Below are positions 8,800 through 17,030 of a DNA stretch of 24,594 nt, piece after piece. This DNA comes from Bacillota bacterium (lineage in GTDB: Bacteria > Bacillota > Clostridia > Christensenellales > Aristaeellaceae): the NCBI GenBank assembly GCA_023411175.1, contig JAEYPB010000010.1, positions 1-24,594 of the forward strand, read 5' to 3'. The position numbers and the translations under genes are program-made. The notes below the pieces were generated by a model that made no database searches, had not been told where the DNA came from, and saw only the letters and a list, made by a program, of their open reading frames with translations. Numbering within the stretch: position 1 is the stretch's first letter; each line of letters opens with the position of its first letter.

Positions 8800-9870
8800 C
8801 TATCCTTGGTCGTCCTTCTTTTCGGGTATTTGTCCGAGGCTGCGCCATATCTCCTCGAGCAGCGCCTCCGCCAGGTCTCCCGTGACCTTTCTGGGCGGGC
8901 GGCCCTTGACGAACAGCGCGCCGCCGTCCTTGCCGCCGGCGATGCCGATGTCGGCCTCCCGCGCTTCGCCCGGGCCGTTGACCACGCACCCCATCACCGC
9001 CACCTTGAGGGGCGATTTGATGCCGCGGGTGGCCTTCCGCACGCGATCCGCGATGTCCGCCACTTCAATGCAGGTTCGGCCGCAGGTCGGGCAGGAGATG
9101 ATCTCGACGCCCTCGTCCCGAAGCCCCACCGCCCGTAGAATATCGAGGCATACGGGCACCTCGTTCTCCGGCGGCCCGGACAGCGACACGCGGATGGTGT
9201 CTCCGATGCCGTCCAGAAGGAGGCTGCCGATGCCGACGGCGGACTTGACCGTGCCCGCCTCCGGCGTTCCGGCCTCGGTCACGCCCAGGTGCAGCGGATA
9301 GTCCGCATTGGCCGCGGCGATGCGGTAGGCTTCCACCGTCGTCCGCACGGAAGACGCCTTCATCGACAGCACGATGTCTTGAACGCCCATGCCCTCCAAC
9401 ATCCGCGCCTGGTTCAGCGCGCTCTCCGCCAGCGCCCCTGCGGTAGGCCCGCCGTGCCTTTGCAAAAGCTCTTTTTCGAGGGAACCGCCGTTGACGCCCA
9501 CCCGCACCGGCACGCGGTGCGCCTTCACGCAGTCCGCCAGCGCCCGGACGTTTTTCTCCCCGCCGATGTTGCCGGGGTTGATGCGCACCTTGGCGATGCC
9601 GTTTTCAATGGCGCGGATCGCCAGGCGGTGGTCGAAGTGGATATCCGCCACCAGCGGCACGGGGCTTTCCGCCACCAGGCGCTTTACCGCCTCCGCGCAG
9701 GCCTCGTCGTAGACGGAAACCCGCACGATGTCGCAGCCCGCTTCGGCGAGCCGCTTGATCTGGTCGAGGGTCGCCTGAGCGTCCCGGGTATCGGTATTGG
9801 TCATCGACTGCACGGAAACCCTTGCGCCGCCGCCCATAGGCACCGCGCCCACCATCACGCGTCTGGTCAT
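8800..9870 (-). CDS. ispG: 4-hydroxy-3-methylbut-2-en-1-yl diphosphate synthase (GcpE)
   Basis: IspG converts 2-C-methyl-D-erythritol 2,4-cyclodiphosphate to HMBPP in the MEP isoprenoid pathway, using a [4Fe-4S] cluster. The 356-residue protein has the TIM-barrel half with VQSMTNTDTRD (20-30) and KVRINPGNIG (94-103), and the C-terminal cluster ligands C260, C263 (CPTCGRT) and C295 (GCVVNGPGEA), with the conserved E302. The two-domain length is the short bacterial form. The ATG at 9870 has GGAGGA five bases upstream. Lying in one run with dxr, uppS and cdsA, it links isoprenoid precursor supply to undecaprenyl phosphate synthesis. Confidence 0.98.
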   Translation of the reverse strand: MTRRVMVGAVPMGGGARVSVQSMTNTDTRDAQATLDQIKRLAEAGCDIVRVSVYDEACAEAVKRLVAESPVPLVADIHFDHRLAIRAIENGIAKVRINPGNIGGEKNVRALADCVKAHRVPVRVGVNGGSLEKELLQRHGGPTAGALAESALNQARMLEGMGVQDIVLSMKASSVRTTVEAYRIAAANADYPLHLGVTEAGTPEAGTVKSAVGIGSLLLDGIGDTIRVSLSGPPENEVPVCLDILRAVGLRDEGVEIISCPTCGRTCIEVADIADRVRKATRGIKSPLKVAVMGCVVNGPGEAREADIGIAGGKDGGALFVKGRPPRKVTGDLAEALLEEIWRSLGQIPEKKDDQG

Positions 9871-9903
9871 TGAAATCCTCCGTAAGTTCAGGTCCGGGAA
9901 AGC

Positions 9904-9921
9904 GCGCCTACAATCAGGCGC
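9904..9921 (-). other. Intercistronic hairpin between rseP and ispG
   Basis: GCGCCT at 9921-9916 pairs with AGGCGC at 9909-9904 (6 bp, 6-nt loop) in the 57-bp gap between rseP and ispG. Only CTTTCC follows, so it is a poor terminator. It could be a processing or stability element, or have no function. Confidence 0.3.
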
Positions 9922-9927
9922 CCTATG

Positions 9928-10962
9928 TCAGCTGATCAGCCGAACGATGTCGCGGTAGGTGAACACGACAATCACGCCGATCAGGAGGATGAAGCCCGCC
10001 ATGTGTACCCAGCCCTCGTACTCCGGCTTGAGCGGCTTGCGGCGCACGGCCTCCACCGCGAGGAATACCAGCCGCCCGCCGTCCAGCGCGGGCAGCGGTA
10101 GGAGGTTCAGGATGCCGAGGTTCAGCGAGATGATGACGATCAGGTTGACGATCATCTCAAAATCCCTGCGGATCTCCTTGGTCATGAAGCTGATGATCCC
10201 CACCGGGCCCATCGTTTCCTCAAAGCCCTCGCCCTTTGTGATGAGTCCCTTGAAGCCATCCAGCATTACGCGGGTGATGTCGACAATCCGCTCGCCCGAG
10301 ACGGCCAGCGCGCTGACCGGCCCGAACCGGTAGATCTGGCTGCCCAGCGTGATGCCGATCTTTCCGCCCGCTTCGGTGTCTTTGGGAGATACCGTCACCG
10401 TCACGGCCTCGCCGCTCCGGTCAACCGTCAGCGTCACAGCCTCGTCCGGCTTTTCTCCGATCAGTTGCACGAGCTTTGCCGCGCCCAGCTCACTCAACTC
10501 GATGGGTTCGCCGTCCACCGCGGTGATCACATCGCCCGCCTGAAGGCCGGAGCCCTCTGCCGGCATGCCGGAGGCGACCTCATATACAACCGGCACCGTG
10601 TAGGCCACGCCGGCGAACATCAGAAACAGCGCCACCACAAGGTACGCCAGTAAAAAGTTCATGGCGGGGCCGGCCAGAATGGTCAGAAACCGCTTCCAGA
10701 CCGGCGCGTTTGAAAAAGCCTTGGGGTCTTCGGAGGAATCGTCCTCTCCCTCGAATTTGCAGTAGCCGCCCATCGGCAGCACCCTGACGGAATAGTCGAT
10801 CTCCTTCCGGCGCCAGCCGAAGATCTTCGGCCCGAAGCCGATGGCAAATTCGAGCACCCTGATTCCGGAAGCCCGCGCCGCGAGGTAGTGCCCCAGCTCG
10901 TGCACAAACACGATAAAACTAAGGATCAGAAGCGCGAGAAGAAAATACAATACGCTGGACAT
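9928..10962 (-). CDS. rseP: RIP site-2 metalloprotease RseP/RasP
   Basis: This is an intramembrane zinc protease of the S2P family, whose members cleave anti-sigma factors and signal-peptide remnants in the membrane. The 344-residue protein has HELGH at 21-25 in the first transmembrane helix, the LAGPAMNFLLAYLVVALF helix (96-113), a PDZ domain with GSGLQAGDVITAVDGEPI (137-154), and NLLPLPALDGGRL (286-298) carrying the third zinc ligand D294. A final membrane helix lies at about 320-336. The ATG at 10962 has AAGGAG six bases upstream, directly after dxr. The position after dxr is the standard Firmicutes arrangement. Which regulator it cleaves here cannot be told. Confidence 0.97.
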   Translation of the reverse strand: MSSVLYFLLALLILSFIVFVHELGHYLAARASGIRVLEFAIGFGPKIFGWRRKEIDYSVRVLPMGGYCKFEGEDDSSEDPKAFSNAPVWKRFLTILAGPAMNFLLAYLVVALFLMFAGVAYTVPVVYEVASGMPAEGSGLQAGDVITAVDGEPIELSELGAAKLVQLIGEKPDEAVTLTVDRSGEAVTVTVSPKDTEAGGKIGITLGSQIYRFGPVSALAVSGERIVDITRVMLDGFKGLITKGEGFEETMGPVGIISFMTKEIRRDFEMIVNLIVIISLNLGILNLLPLPALDGGRLVFLAVEAVRRKPLKPEYEGWVHMAGFILLIGVIVVFTYRDIVRLIS

Positions 10963-10976
10963 GGTTTACTCCTTTT

Positions 10977-12116
10977 CTATAAAGCCCGGATTGCCTGGTT
11001 GACGCATTCGCGCGCGAGGCGGTCGGCCTCAGCGACGTCCTCCATCGTATCAATTACCCGTTTGGGCACCCGGTCAAGCGCCGTCCCGACCAGCCGCGGG
11101 ATGCCGCCGAAGGGGATGCGCCCCTCGAGAAACGCCGCCACCGCCGCCTCATTGGCACCGTTCAGGATGGCCGGAGCGCCGCCGCCCGATGCCAGCGCCT
11201 CCCGCGCCAGGCGCAGGCAGGGAAACCTCGCCTCGTCCGGCGCTTCAAAGGTGATCGTGAGCTTTGCGAAATTCAGCGGCTCCGCGCCGTAGGGCACCCG
11301 CTCCGGGTAGCCCATCGCGTAGCCGATGGGGCCGCGCATGTCGGGCGCGCCCATCTGGGCCAGCACCGCGCCGTCTGAAAACTCCACCATGGAGTGTATG
11401 ACGCTCTGGGGGTGCACCACCACATCGATGGCCTCGGAGGGCATTCCAAACAAGTGGTGTGCCTCGATGACTTCGAGGCCTTTGTTCATCATGGTCGCGC
11501 AGTCCACGGTAATTTTTTTGCCCATCCGCCAGGTAGGGTGCCCCAGCGCGTCCGCGACCGTGGCGCGCTCAATCGCCTCGGTGCTCCACGTGCGGAAGGG
11601 GCCGCCGGAGGCGGTCAGGATCAGCCGCCGGGGCGCGTTGTCCCCCGCGCCCTCGAGGCATTGAAAGATCGCGCTGTGCTCGCTGTCCACCGGGAGAATC
11701 GGCTTATTCAGCGCCCGCGCCCGCGCCATCACCAGGTCGCCCGCGGTGACCAGCGCCTCCTTGTTGGCAAGGAGCACCCGCTGGCTGGTCTCAAGGGCGG
11801 CCATGACAGCGCCGAGCCCGGCGATGCCCACCACCGCGGCCAGGCAGTCGTCCGGACGGTGGGCGCGAAGCGCGCGCTCGGAGGCGTCTTCCCCGAAATA
11901 CCAATCACAAAAACGCACGTCCTCCGGAAGCTCTTTCGGCTCGGCCACCAGGCCTGCCGCCGCCGGACGGAACGCGCGCACCAGGTCGAACAGCGCTTCA
12001 TGGTTCTGGTTTGCCGTCAGAACCGCCGCTTTGAAGGAATCGGGGTGCCTGGAAATCAGGTCGAGCGCCTGGCGTCCGATAGAGCCGGTCGCGCCCAGAA
12101 CCGCAAGCGTTCGCAA
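10977..12116 (-). CDS. dxr: 1-deoxy-D-xylulose 5-phosphate reductoisomerase
   Basis: Dxr (IspC) is the NADPH-dependent enzyme that makes methylerythritol 4-phosphate, the committed step of the MEP pathway. The 379-residue protein has the nucleotide-binding loop GATGSIG (8-14), LLANKEALVTAG (115-126), the metal-binding and catalytic segment DSEHSAIFQCL (144-154), the flexible loop GHPTWRMGKKITVDCATMMNKGLE (192-215) with the active-site Trp, and HPQSVIHSMVEF (235-246). It starts with TTG at 12116, one base after the cdsA stop, and the GAGGTGG that ends cdsA serves as its ribosome binding site, so translation is likely coupled. Confidence 0.98.
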   Translation of the reverse strand: MRTLAVLGATGSIGRQALDLISRHPDSFKAAVLTANQNHEALFDLVRAFRPAAAGLVAEPKELPEDVRFCDWYFGEDASERALRAHRPDDCLAAVVGIAGLGAVMAALETSQRVLLANKEALVTAGDLVMARARALNKPILPVDSEHSAIFQCLEGAGDNAPRRLILTASGGPFRTWSTEAIERATVADALGHPTWRMGKKITVDCATMMNKGLEVIEAHHLFGMPSEAIDVVVHPQSVIHSMVEFSDGAVLAQMGAPDMRGPIGYAMGYPERVPYGAEPLNFAKLTITFEAPDEARFPCLRLAREALASGGGAPAILNGANEAAVAAFLEGRIPFGGIPRLVGTALDRVPKRVIDTMEDVAEADRLARECVNQAIRAL

Positions 12117-12117
12117 T

Positions 12118-12987
12118 TTACCACCTCACGGAAAAACTGAAGAATACGTACAGAATGACGCCGGTAAACAGCACGCTGTCCATCCTGTCCAGCATGCCGC
12201 CGTGTCCGGGGAAGATCGCGCCATAGTCCTTGATGCCACAGTAGCGCTTGACCATCGAAGCGGTCAGGTCGCCGATCTGCGCCGCGACGGAACCGACGAG
12301 GCCCAGGATCGCAAAGGCCCAGAGCGGCGGCAGCTTCGCGGCATAGGGCTGGAAGAAGGGCACCCATTCCGTCAGAAGGGTCGCGCCCAGCGGCACGAGC
12401 ACCGCGAACGCCGAAGCCGCGATGAGGCCGGCCACCGAACCCTCCACGCTCTTGTTTGGGCTCAGCGCAGGCGACAGTTTGTGCCGCCCGAAGTGGGTGC
12501 CGAACTCATAGGCGAACAGGTCCGTCATCAGCGGGATCAGGAGCATGAGCGCCGTGGCGACCCGGGCCAAGAGCATCGGCTGAAGGTCCTGCAGCGGAAA
12601 CAGCATCGTAATCAGCATGCCCGGATAGAAGAGCGGAAACAGCGTCGCCACCGCGGAATCGAAGTCGATCTTTCCGCGCAGGATCACGCCCGCCAGCGCC
12701 AGCATGCAAAAAAGCGTGGTCAGCGGGCTGAGCGCCGAAACGCCCAGCACCATGTACACCGGCAGCGCCAGCACCGCGTAGGCCATGCCTACCCAGCGGA
12801 TGGGCTTCGCGCCCCGGGAAAGAAACGCGCCGTACATCTCCCACATGGCCATGATCATCAGCGCCACAAGGCCAACGCGCAGCGGCCACCCCTGCAGAAT
12901 CCAGAGGGCGGCCATTACGACGGCGATCACGATGCCCGTGATCCTTCGTCGGATCATGTTGGAGATTTTGCTTTCGGCGGCTTCCAT
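12118..12987 (-). CDS. cdsA: Phosphatidate cytidylyltransferase (CDP-diacylglycerol synthase)
   Basis: CdsA makes CDP-diacylglycerol from phosphatidic acid and CTP and is the entry to phospholipid head-group synthesis. The protein of about 289 residues is almost wholly hydrophobic, with roughly seven or eight membrane helices. Near the C-terminus it carries the family signature S-x2-KR-x4-KD-x4-FPGHGG-x2-DR-x-D, seen as SMVKRYCGIKDYGAIFPGHG and then GMLDRMD. An ATG at 12987 is taken as the start. The TTG one codon upstream has slightly better spacing from AAGGTG and cannot be excluded, and MIRRRITG at residue 11 is a further candidate. It lies between uppS (9-bp gap) and dxr (1-bp gap). Confidence 0.95.
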   Translation of the reverse strand: MEAAESKISNMIRRRITGIVIAVVMAALWILQGWPLRVGLVALMIMAMWEMYGAFLSRGAKPIRWVGMAYAVLALPVYMVLGVSALSPLTTLFCMLALAGVILRGKIDFDSAVATLFPLFYPGMLITMLFPLQDLQPMLLARVATALMLLIPLMTDLFAYEFGTHFGRHKLSPALSPNKSVEGSVAGLIAASAFAVLVPLGATLLTEWVPFFQPYAAKLPPLWAFAILGLVGSVAAQIGDLTASMVKRYCGIKDYGAIFPGHGGMLDRMDSVLFTGVILYVFFSFSVRW

Positions 12988-12996
12988 CAAATGAGA

Positions 12997-13764
12997 TTAC
13001 ACCTTTCCAAATCGCCTGTCGCGGCCGGCGTAGCGGAAGAGATCCTTCAGGAACTCTTCCCGGGTATAGTCGGGCCAGAGCACGGGGTTAAAGATGATCT
13101 CCGCGTAGGCGGTCTGCCAGGGCATGAAGTTTGAAATCCGCATCTCACCGCTGGTGCGGATGAGAAGGTCCACGTCCGGCATGCCGGCGCTATAGAGCCG
13201 GGCTTCAAAGGCGGCTTCATCAATTTCTTCCGGCTTCAGGCCCTGCTCGACCAGGAGCCTCGCGGCGCGGATCAGTTCCGCGCGGCCGCCGTAGTTGAGC
13301 GCGATGTTGAACGTAAGGCCGGTATTGTGCTTCGTGCGGGCGATGGCGTCCATGACCGTCCGCTTCTGGAGGGCCGGCAGCCTGTCCAGATCGCCCAGCA
13401 CCTGCACGCGGACGTTCTTTTCATGCAGTTCGTCGATCTCAGACGTGAAGTACTGGACCAGGATGTTCATCAGCGCGCCAACCTCGTCCTGGGGCCTCCC
13501 CCAGTTCTCGGTGGAAAACGCATAGACGCTGACCGCCCCGATCTTCCAGTCGTCTGCGGCGCGGATGATCTCGATCATCGCGTCCATACCGGCGGTATGC
13601 CCGGCGGAGCGCGGCAGGCCGCGCTTTTTCGCCCATCGGCCGTTGCCGTCCATGATGAACGCGACGTGCCGCGGAATCTTCGGCGGAAGTGCACCGCCCA
13701 AATCCTCCGCGCCGCCGGGCCTTAAAAGGGCGGCGGCGCGGCGGGCCAGATCCAATATCTTCAT
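12997..13764 (-). CDS. uppS: Isoprenyl transferase (undecaprenyl diphosphate synthase)
   Basis: UppS is a cis-prenyltransferase that extends farnesyl diphosphate with isopentenyl diphosphate units to the C55 carrier lipid used for peptidoglycan and other surface polymers. The 255-residue protein has the P-loop-like HVAFIMDGNGRWAKKRGLPR (33-52) with catalytic D39, SVYAFSTENWGRP, FNIALNYGGRAEL, and the C-terminal DLLIRTSGEMRISNF and WPDYTREEF. It has about 30 extra N-terminal residues, common in Clostridia. The ATG overlaps the stop of the preceding 60-codon gene by 4 bp (ATGA), so translation is coupled. Confidence 0.98.
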   Translation of the reverse strand: MKILDLARRAAALLRPGGAEDLGGALPPKIPRHVAFIMDGNGRWAKKRGLPRSAGHTAGMDAMIEIIRAADDWKIGAVSVYAFSTENWGRPQDEVGALMNILVQYFTSEIDELHEKNVRVQVLGDLDRLPALQKRTVMDAIARTKHNTGLTFNIALNYGGRAELIRAARLLVEQGLKPEEIDEAAFEARLYSAGMPDVDLLIRTSGEMRISNFMPWQTAYAEIIFNPVLWPDYTREEFLKDLFRYAGRDRRFGKV

Positions 13765-13943
13765 GGGGCCACCACATCGGGAAAACGGGCGGTCAGAAAC
13801 TCTCCGGGGCGGACGCGCACCACGCGTTCCGTTCCCTCCGGATACTTATCGGGCAGCCGTCGGACGTCGGGCTCCCGCTCCCCCGCTTCCCGGAGGATGC
13901 GAAACGCATCCTCCAGCCTCAGCCCCAGAAGTTCTTCGGTCAT
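13761..13943 (-). CDS. Small conserved-looking hypothetical protein (60 aa) between frr and uppS
   Basis: No certain function is recognised. The 60-residue protein begins MTEELLGLRLEDAFRILREA and ends in a strand-like RVVRVRPGEFLTARFPDVV. The pattern Gly-Leu-x-Leu-x-x-Ala-x-x-x-Leu-x-x-Ala-Gly resembles the helix of PASTA-type modules, but it is a single short unit with no signal peptide or membrane segment, so it should be cytoplasmic. The case for a real gene is its context: the ATG overlaps the frr stop in an ATGA junction and its own stop overlaps the uppS ATG in another ATGA junction, with no gap at either side. Such exact coupling in a core operon is unlikely by chance. Confidence 0.75.
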   Translation of the reverse strand: MTEELLGLRLEDAFRILREAGEREPDVRRLPDKYPEGTERVVRVRPGEFLTARFPDVVAP

Positions 13944-14497
13944 ACGCTCATGATCTCTTTTTCTTTGTCGGCGCCGAGCTTGTCCAGTTCCTTGATGTGG
14001 TTGTCGGTGGTCTTCTGGAGTTCGTTCTCGCCGAGGTTCTGCTCGTCCTCGGTAATCTGCGAATCCTTCTTCATCTTCTTCAGCTGTTCCATGAAGTCGC
14101 GGCGGATGGCGCGGATGGCCACCTTGCCCTCCTCCACCTGCTTTTTCACCTGCTTGCACAGGTCCTTGCGGCGCTCCTCGGTAAGCTCGGGCACCAGAAG
14201 GCGGATCACCTTGCCGTCGTTGGAGGGGTTGATGCCGATGTCTGACTTCTGAATCTCCTTCTCGATGGCGGCGATCATCTTGGTCTCCCAGGGGGCGATC
14301 ACAAGGAGCCTCGGCTCCGGCGAGGTGATGTTGCCCAGCTGGTTGAGCGCAGTTGGCGTTCCGTAATAGTCCACGAGGATACGATCCAGGATCTTGGGAT
14401 TTGCGCGACCGGCGCGCAGCGTCGAAAGCTCCTTTTGAATGACCGCGATGGTCTTGTCCATCTTGTCGGATGCGGCCTTCACCGTTTCCTTGTACAC
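13940..14497 (-). CDS. frr: Ribosome recycling factor
   Basis: RRF acts with EF-G to split the post-termination ribosome. From the GTG at 14497-14495 the protein is 185 residues, the standard family length, and reads VYKETVKAASDKMDKTI, then LSTLRAGRANPKILDRILVD, YYGTPTALNQLGNIT, INPSNDGKVIRLLVPELTEERR and the long C-terminal helix up to KEKEIMSV. GGGAGGAG stands six bases upstream of this GTG, which fixes the start; the further upstream in-frame codons lie in the leader. It has its own promoter at 14571-14543 and is separated from pyrH by 200 bp. The 3' end overlaps the next gene by 4 bp. Confidence 0.97.
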   Translation of the reverse strand: MYKETVKAASDKMDKTIAVIQKELSTLRAGRANPKILDRILVDYYGTPTALNQLGNITSPEPRLLVIAPWETKMIAAIEKEIQKSDIGINPSNDGKVIRLLVPELTEERRKDLCKQVKKQVEEGKVAIRAIRRDFMEQLKKMKKDSQITEDEQNLGENELQKTTDNHIKELDKLGADKEKEIMSV

Positions 14498-14542
14498 GTT
14501 GGTCTCCTCCCATCGTGGCGCAAGCGCCCCTATCTTCAATCT

Positions 14543-14571
14543 ATTGTATCGGGTTTTGGCACAAATGGCAA
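14543..14571 (-). promoter_or_regulatory. Promoter of the frr-uppS-cdsA-dxr-rseP-ispG-polC operon
   Basis: On the minus strand a -35 TTGCCA (14571-14566), a 17-bp spacer and a -10 TACAAT (14548-14543) form a sigma-A type promoter about 45 bp before the frr start. The rest of the pyrH-frr gap (14572-14697) shows no clear terminator; a 5-bp GCCGG/CCGGC hairpin near 14625-14645 has no T tract. Confidence 0.7.
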
Positions 14572-14697
14572 GCCTCAAATGCGGCGAAAGGCCGAACTTT
14601 GGAAAACGCTCCCGGTGGTGAACGCCGGCTTTTCTGATCCGGCCGCGTCACACCCCGTGCAAAGATCAACCGCGCATTAGACTTTCATTGCCCCCAA

Positions 14698-15402
14698 TCA
14701 TCCGTGCACAATCGTCCCCATGTCGTCCCCGTCCGCGACCTTCAGCACATTCTCCAGGTTCTCCATCGAAAAAACGCGGATCACGGGCACCCGGTTCTCC
14801 TTGCACAGCTGGAAGGCGGCGGTGTCCATGACCTTGAGACCCAATTCGATCGCCCGCTGATAGGTGATGTCGCGGATCAGCACTGCGTTCGGGTTCGTCC
14901 TGGGGTCGCAGTCGTACACGCCGTCCACGGTGGTGCCCTTGAAGACGGCGTCGGCCTTCAATTCCGCCGCGCGCAGCGCCGCCGCGGTATCGGTGGTGAA
15001 GAAGGGGTTGCCGCTTCCCCCGGCGAGCAGCGCGACGCCGCCGGAAGCCAGGCACTCGTCCGCGTCCCGCGCGGTATAGAGCCGCGCAAACCGGTCCATC
15101 TGCTGAGCGGTGAAGACCCGTGCCGCGCATCCGCGGCGGACGAGTGCATCCTCGACGCACAGAGCGTTGATGACCGTAGCCAGCATGCCCATCTGGTCGG
15201 CGTTGACGGGGTTCATGGCCTCGGTGAAGCGGCCGCGCCAGATGTTTCCGCCGCCGATCACCACGCCCGGCTGGACGCCGTGCGCCACCAGCTGAGCGAT
15301 CACACCCGCCGCCGTGTCCACCCGCGCCGCGTCGTAGCAGCCGTTTCCGTTTGCCAGCGCCTCGCCGGAGAGTTTCAGGATAATCCTTTTGTACTTCGCC
15401 AT
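14698..15402 (-). CDS. pyrH: Uridylate kinase (UMP kinase)
   Basis: PyrH phosphorylates UMP to UDP, the first step from UMP to UTP and CTP, and is an amino-acid-kinase-fold hexamer unrelated to eukaryotic UMP kinases. The 234-residue protein has KRIILKLSGEAL (5-16), VVIGGGNIWRG (about 47-57), the Asp-rich MNPVNADQMGMLATVINAL (63-81), GGSGNPFFTTDTAAALRAAE, and DAVFKGTTVDGVYDCDPRTN. Length is typical. The ATG at 15402 has AGGAGG seven bases upstream. A strong terminator stands between tsf and this ribosome binding site, so expression depends on read-through or on a promoter not identified here. Confidence 0.98.
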   Translation of the reverse strand: MAKYKRIILKLSGEALANGNGCYDAARVDTAAGVIAQLVAHGVQPGVVIGGGNIWRGRFTEAMNPVNADQMGMLATVINALCVEDALVRRGCAARVFTAQQMDRFARLYTARDADECLASGGVALLAGGSGNPFFTTDTAAALRAAELKADAVFKGTTVDGVYDCDPRTNPNAVLIRDITYQRAIELGLKVMDTAAFQLCKENRVPVIRVFSMENLENVLKVADGDDMGTIVHG

Positions 15403-15423
15403 GGGCGTTCCTCCTCGAACATG

Positions 15424-15455
15424 AAAAAGGACTGCCGCCTCGGCGACAGTCCTTT
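15424..15455 (-). terminator. Intrinsic terminator between tsf and pyrH
   Basis: AAAGGACTG on the minus strand pairs with CAGTCCTTT and the stem continues inward through TCGC/GCGG to about 13 bp with one G-U pair, closed by a CGAG tetraloop and followed by TTTTTC. It begins 7 nt after the tsf stop and its T tract ends only about 20 nt before the pyrH start codon. Confidence 0.85.
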
Positions 15456-15462
15456 AAGGTCC

Positions 15463-16125
<663 letters not shown>

Positions 16126-16158
16126 TGAGTACCCCTCCAGATTATCAGTTTAAATCCA

Positions 16159-16878
16159 TTACGCTTCGGCGGGCGCTTCCGGCGCCTCGGCCTGCTCACC
16201 CTGGCGGCCTTCAAGCACCGCGTCGGCCAGCTTGCCGGCGATCAGCTTAACGGCGCGGATGGCGTCGTCGTTGCCGGGGATGACGTAATCGATCTCGTCG
16301 GGGTCGCAGTTGGTGTCGACGATGCCGACGATCGGGATGCCCAGAATGCGGGCTTCAGCCACGGCGATGCGCTCTTTGCGGGGGTCAACCACGAACAACG
16401 CGCCGGGCAGCTTCTTCATCTCGCGGATGCCGCCCAGGTTCTTTTCCAGCTTTTCGCGCTCGGCGTTGAGCTTGATGACTTCCTTCTTGGGAAGTACTTC
16501 GAACTGGCCGTTGCGCTCCATCGCGTCGATGGTGTTCAAGCGCTCGATCCGGGAGCGGATGGTCTTGAAGTTGGTCAGCGTACCGCCCAGCCAGCGGTTG
16601 TTGACAAAGAACATATTGCAGCGCTTGGACTCGGCCTCGATGGACTCCTGCGCCTGCTTCTTGGTGCCGACGAACAGGATGGACTTGCCTTCCAGCGCCA
16701 TGTCGCGCACGAACAGGTAGGCTTCGTCGATCTTGCGGACGGTCTTCTGAAGGTCGATGATGTAGATGCCGTTGCGCTCGGTGAAGATGTACTGCGCCAT
16801 CTTCGGGTTCCAGCGGCGGGTCTGGTGGCCGAAGTGAACGCCGGCCTCCAGCAGCTGCTTCATGGAAATAACTGCCAT
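16159..16878 (-). CDS. rpsB: 30S ribosomal protein S2
   Basis: S2 (uS2) is a late-assembling 30S protein needed for binding of S1 and for start-site selection. From the ATG at 16878 the protein has 239 residues beginning MAVISMKQLLEAGVHFGHQ, with RRWNPKM, ILFVGTKKQAQESIEAE, FVNNRWLGGTLTNFKTI, PGALFVVDPRKERIAVAEA and GIPIVGIVDTNCDPDEIDYV, all conserved. It ends in an Ala/Glu-rich tail. AAGGAGGG lies eight bases before this ATG; a further upstream in-frame GTG has no such site. A promoter and a structured leader precede it, and tsf follows. Confidence 0.98.
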   Translation of the reverse strand: MAVISMKQLLEAGVHFGHQTRRWNPKMAQYIFTERNGIYIIDLQKTVRKIDEAYLFVRDMALEGKSILFVGTKKQAQESIEAESKRCNMFFVNNRWLGGTLTNFKTIRSRIERLNTIDAMERNGQFEVLPKKEVIKLNAEREKLEKNLGGIREMKKLPGALFVVDPRKERIAVAEARILGIPIVGIVDTNCDPDEIDYVIPGNDDAIRAVKLIAGKLADAVLEGRQGEQAEAPEAPAEA

Positions 16879-16922
16879 GTGGGTTTCCCTCCTTGTTTTT
16901 ACCACCTTCCGCTTCTTCTCCG

Positions 16923-16949
16923 CCCGGCACCCTTTCGGGCAACGCCGGG
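16923..16949 (-). promoter_or_regulatory. Structured 5' leader hairpin of rpsB-tsf
   Basis: In the roughly 95-nt leader between the promoter and rpsB, CCCGGC pairs with GCCGGG (6 bp), an internal loop follows, and then CCC-GAAA-GGG forms a GNRA-capped inner stem. The hairpin ends 45 nt before the start codon, so it does not mask the ribosome binding site directly. There is no T tract. A role in autoregulation by S2, as known for rpsB leaders in gammaproteobacteria, is only a suggestion. Confidence 0.45.
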
Positions 16950-16978
16950 AAGATCGGCGAAAGTGCGTTTTCCGAAAT

Positions 16979-17008
16979 AGTATACCACAGTTTGGCTTTG
17001 TTTTTCAG
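16979..17008 (-). promoter_or_regulatory. Promoter of rpsB-tsf
   Basis: On the minus strand an extended -10 element TGGTATACT (hexamer TATACT at 16984-16979) is preceded at 18 bp by CTGAAA (17008-17003), a 4/6 match to the -35 consensus. The region upstream is AT-rich, which may act as an UP-like element, in keeping with a strongly expressed ribosomal protein gene. Confidence 0.7.
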
Positions 17009-17030
17009 ATAATTTTACGTTAACTGCCGG

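Noticed and set aside
12988..12990. TTG one codon upstream as the cdsA start
   Set aside because: Its spacing from AAGGTG is acceptable, but the adjacent ATG is the more usual start; the difference is a single residue and is left open.
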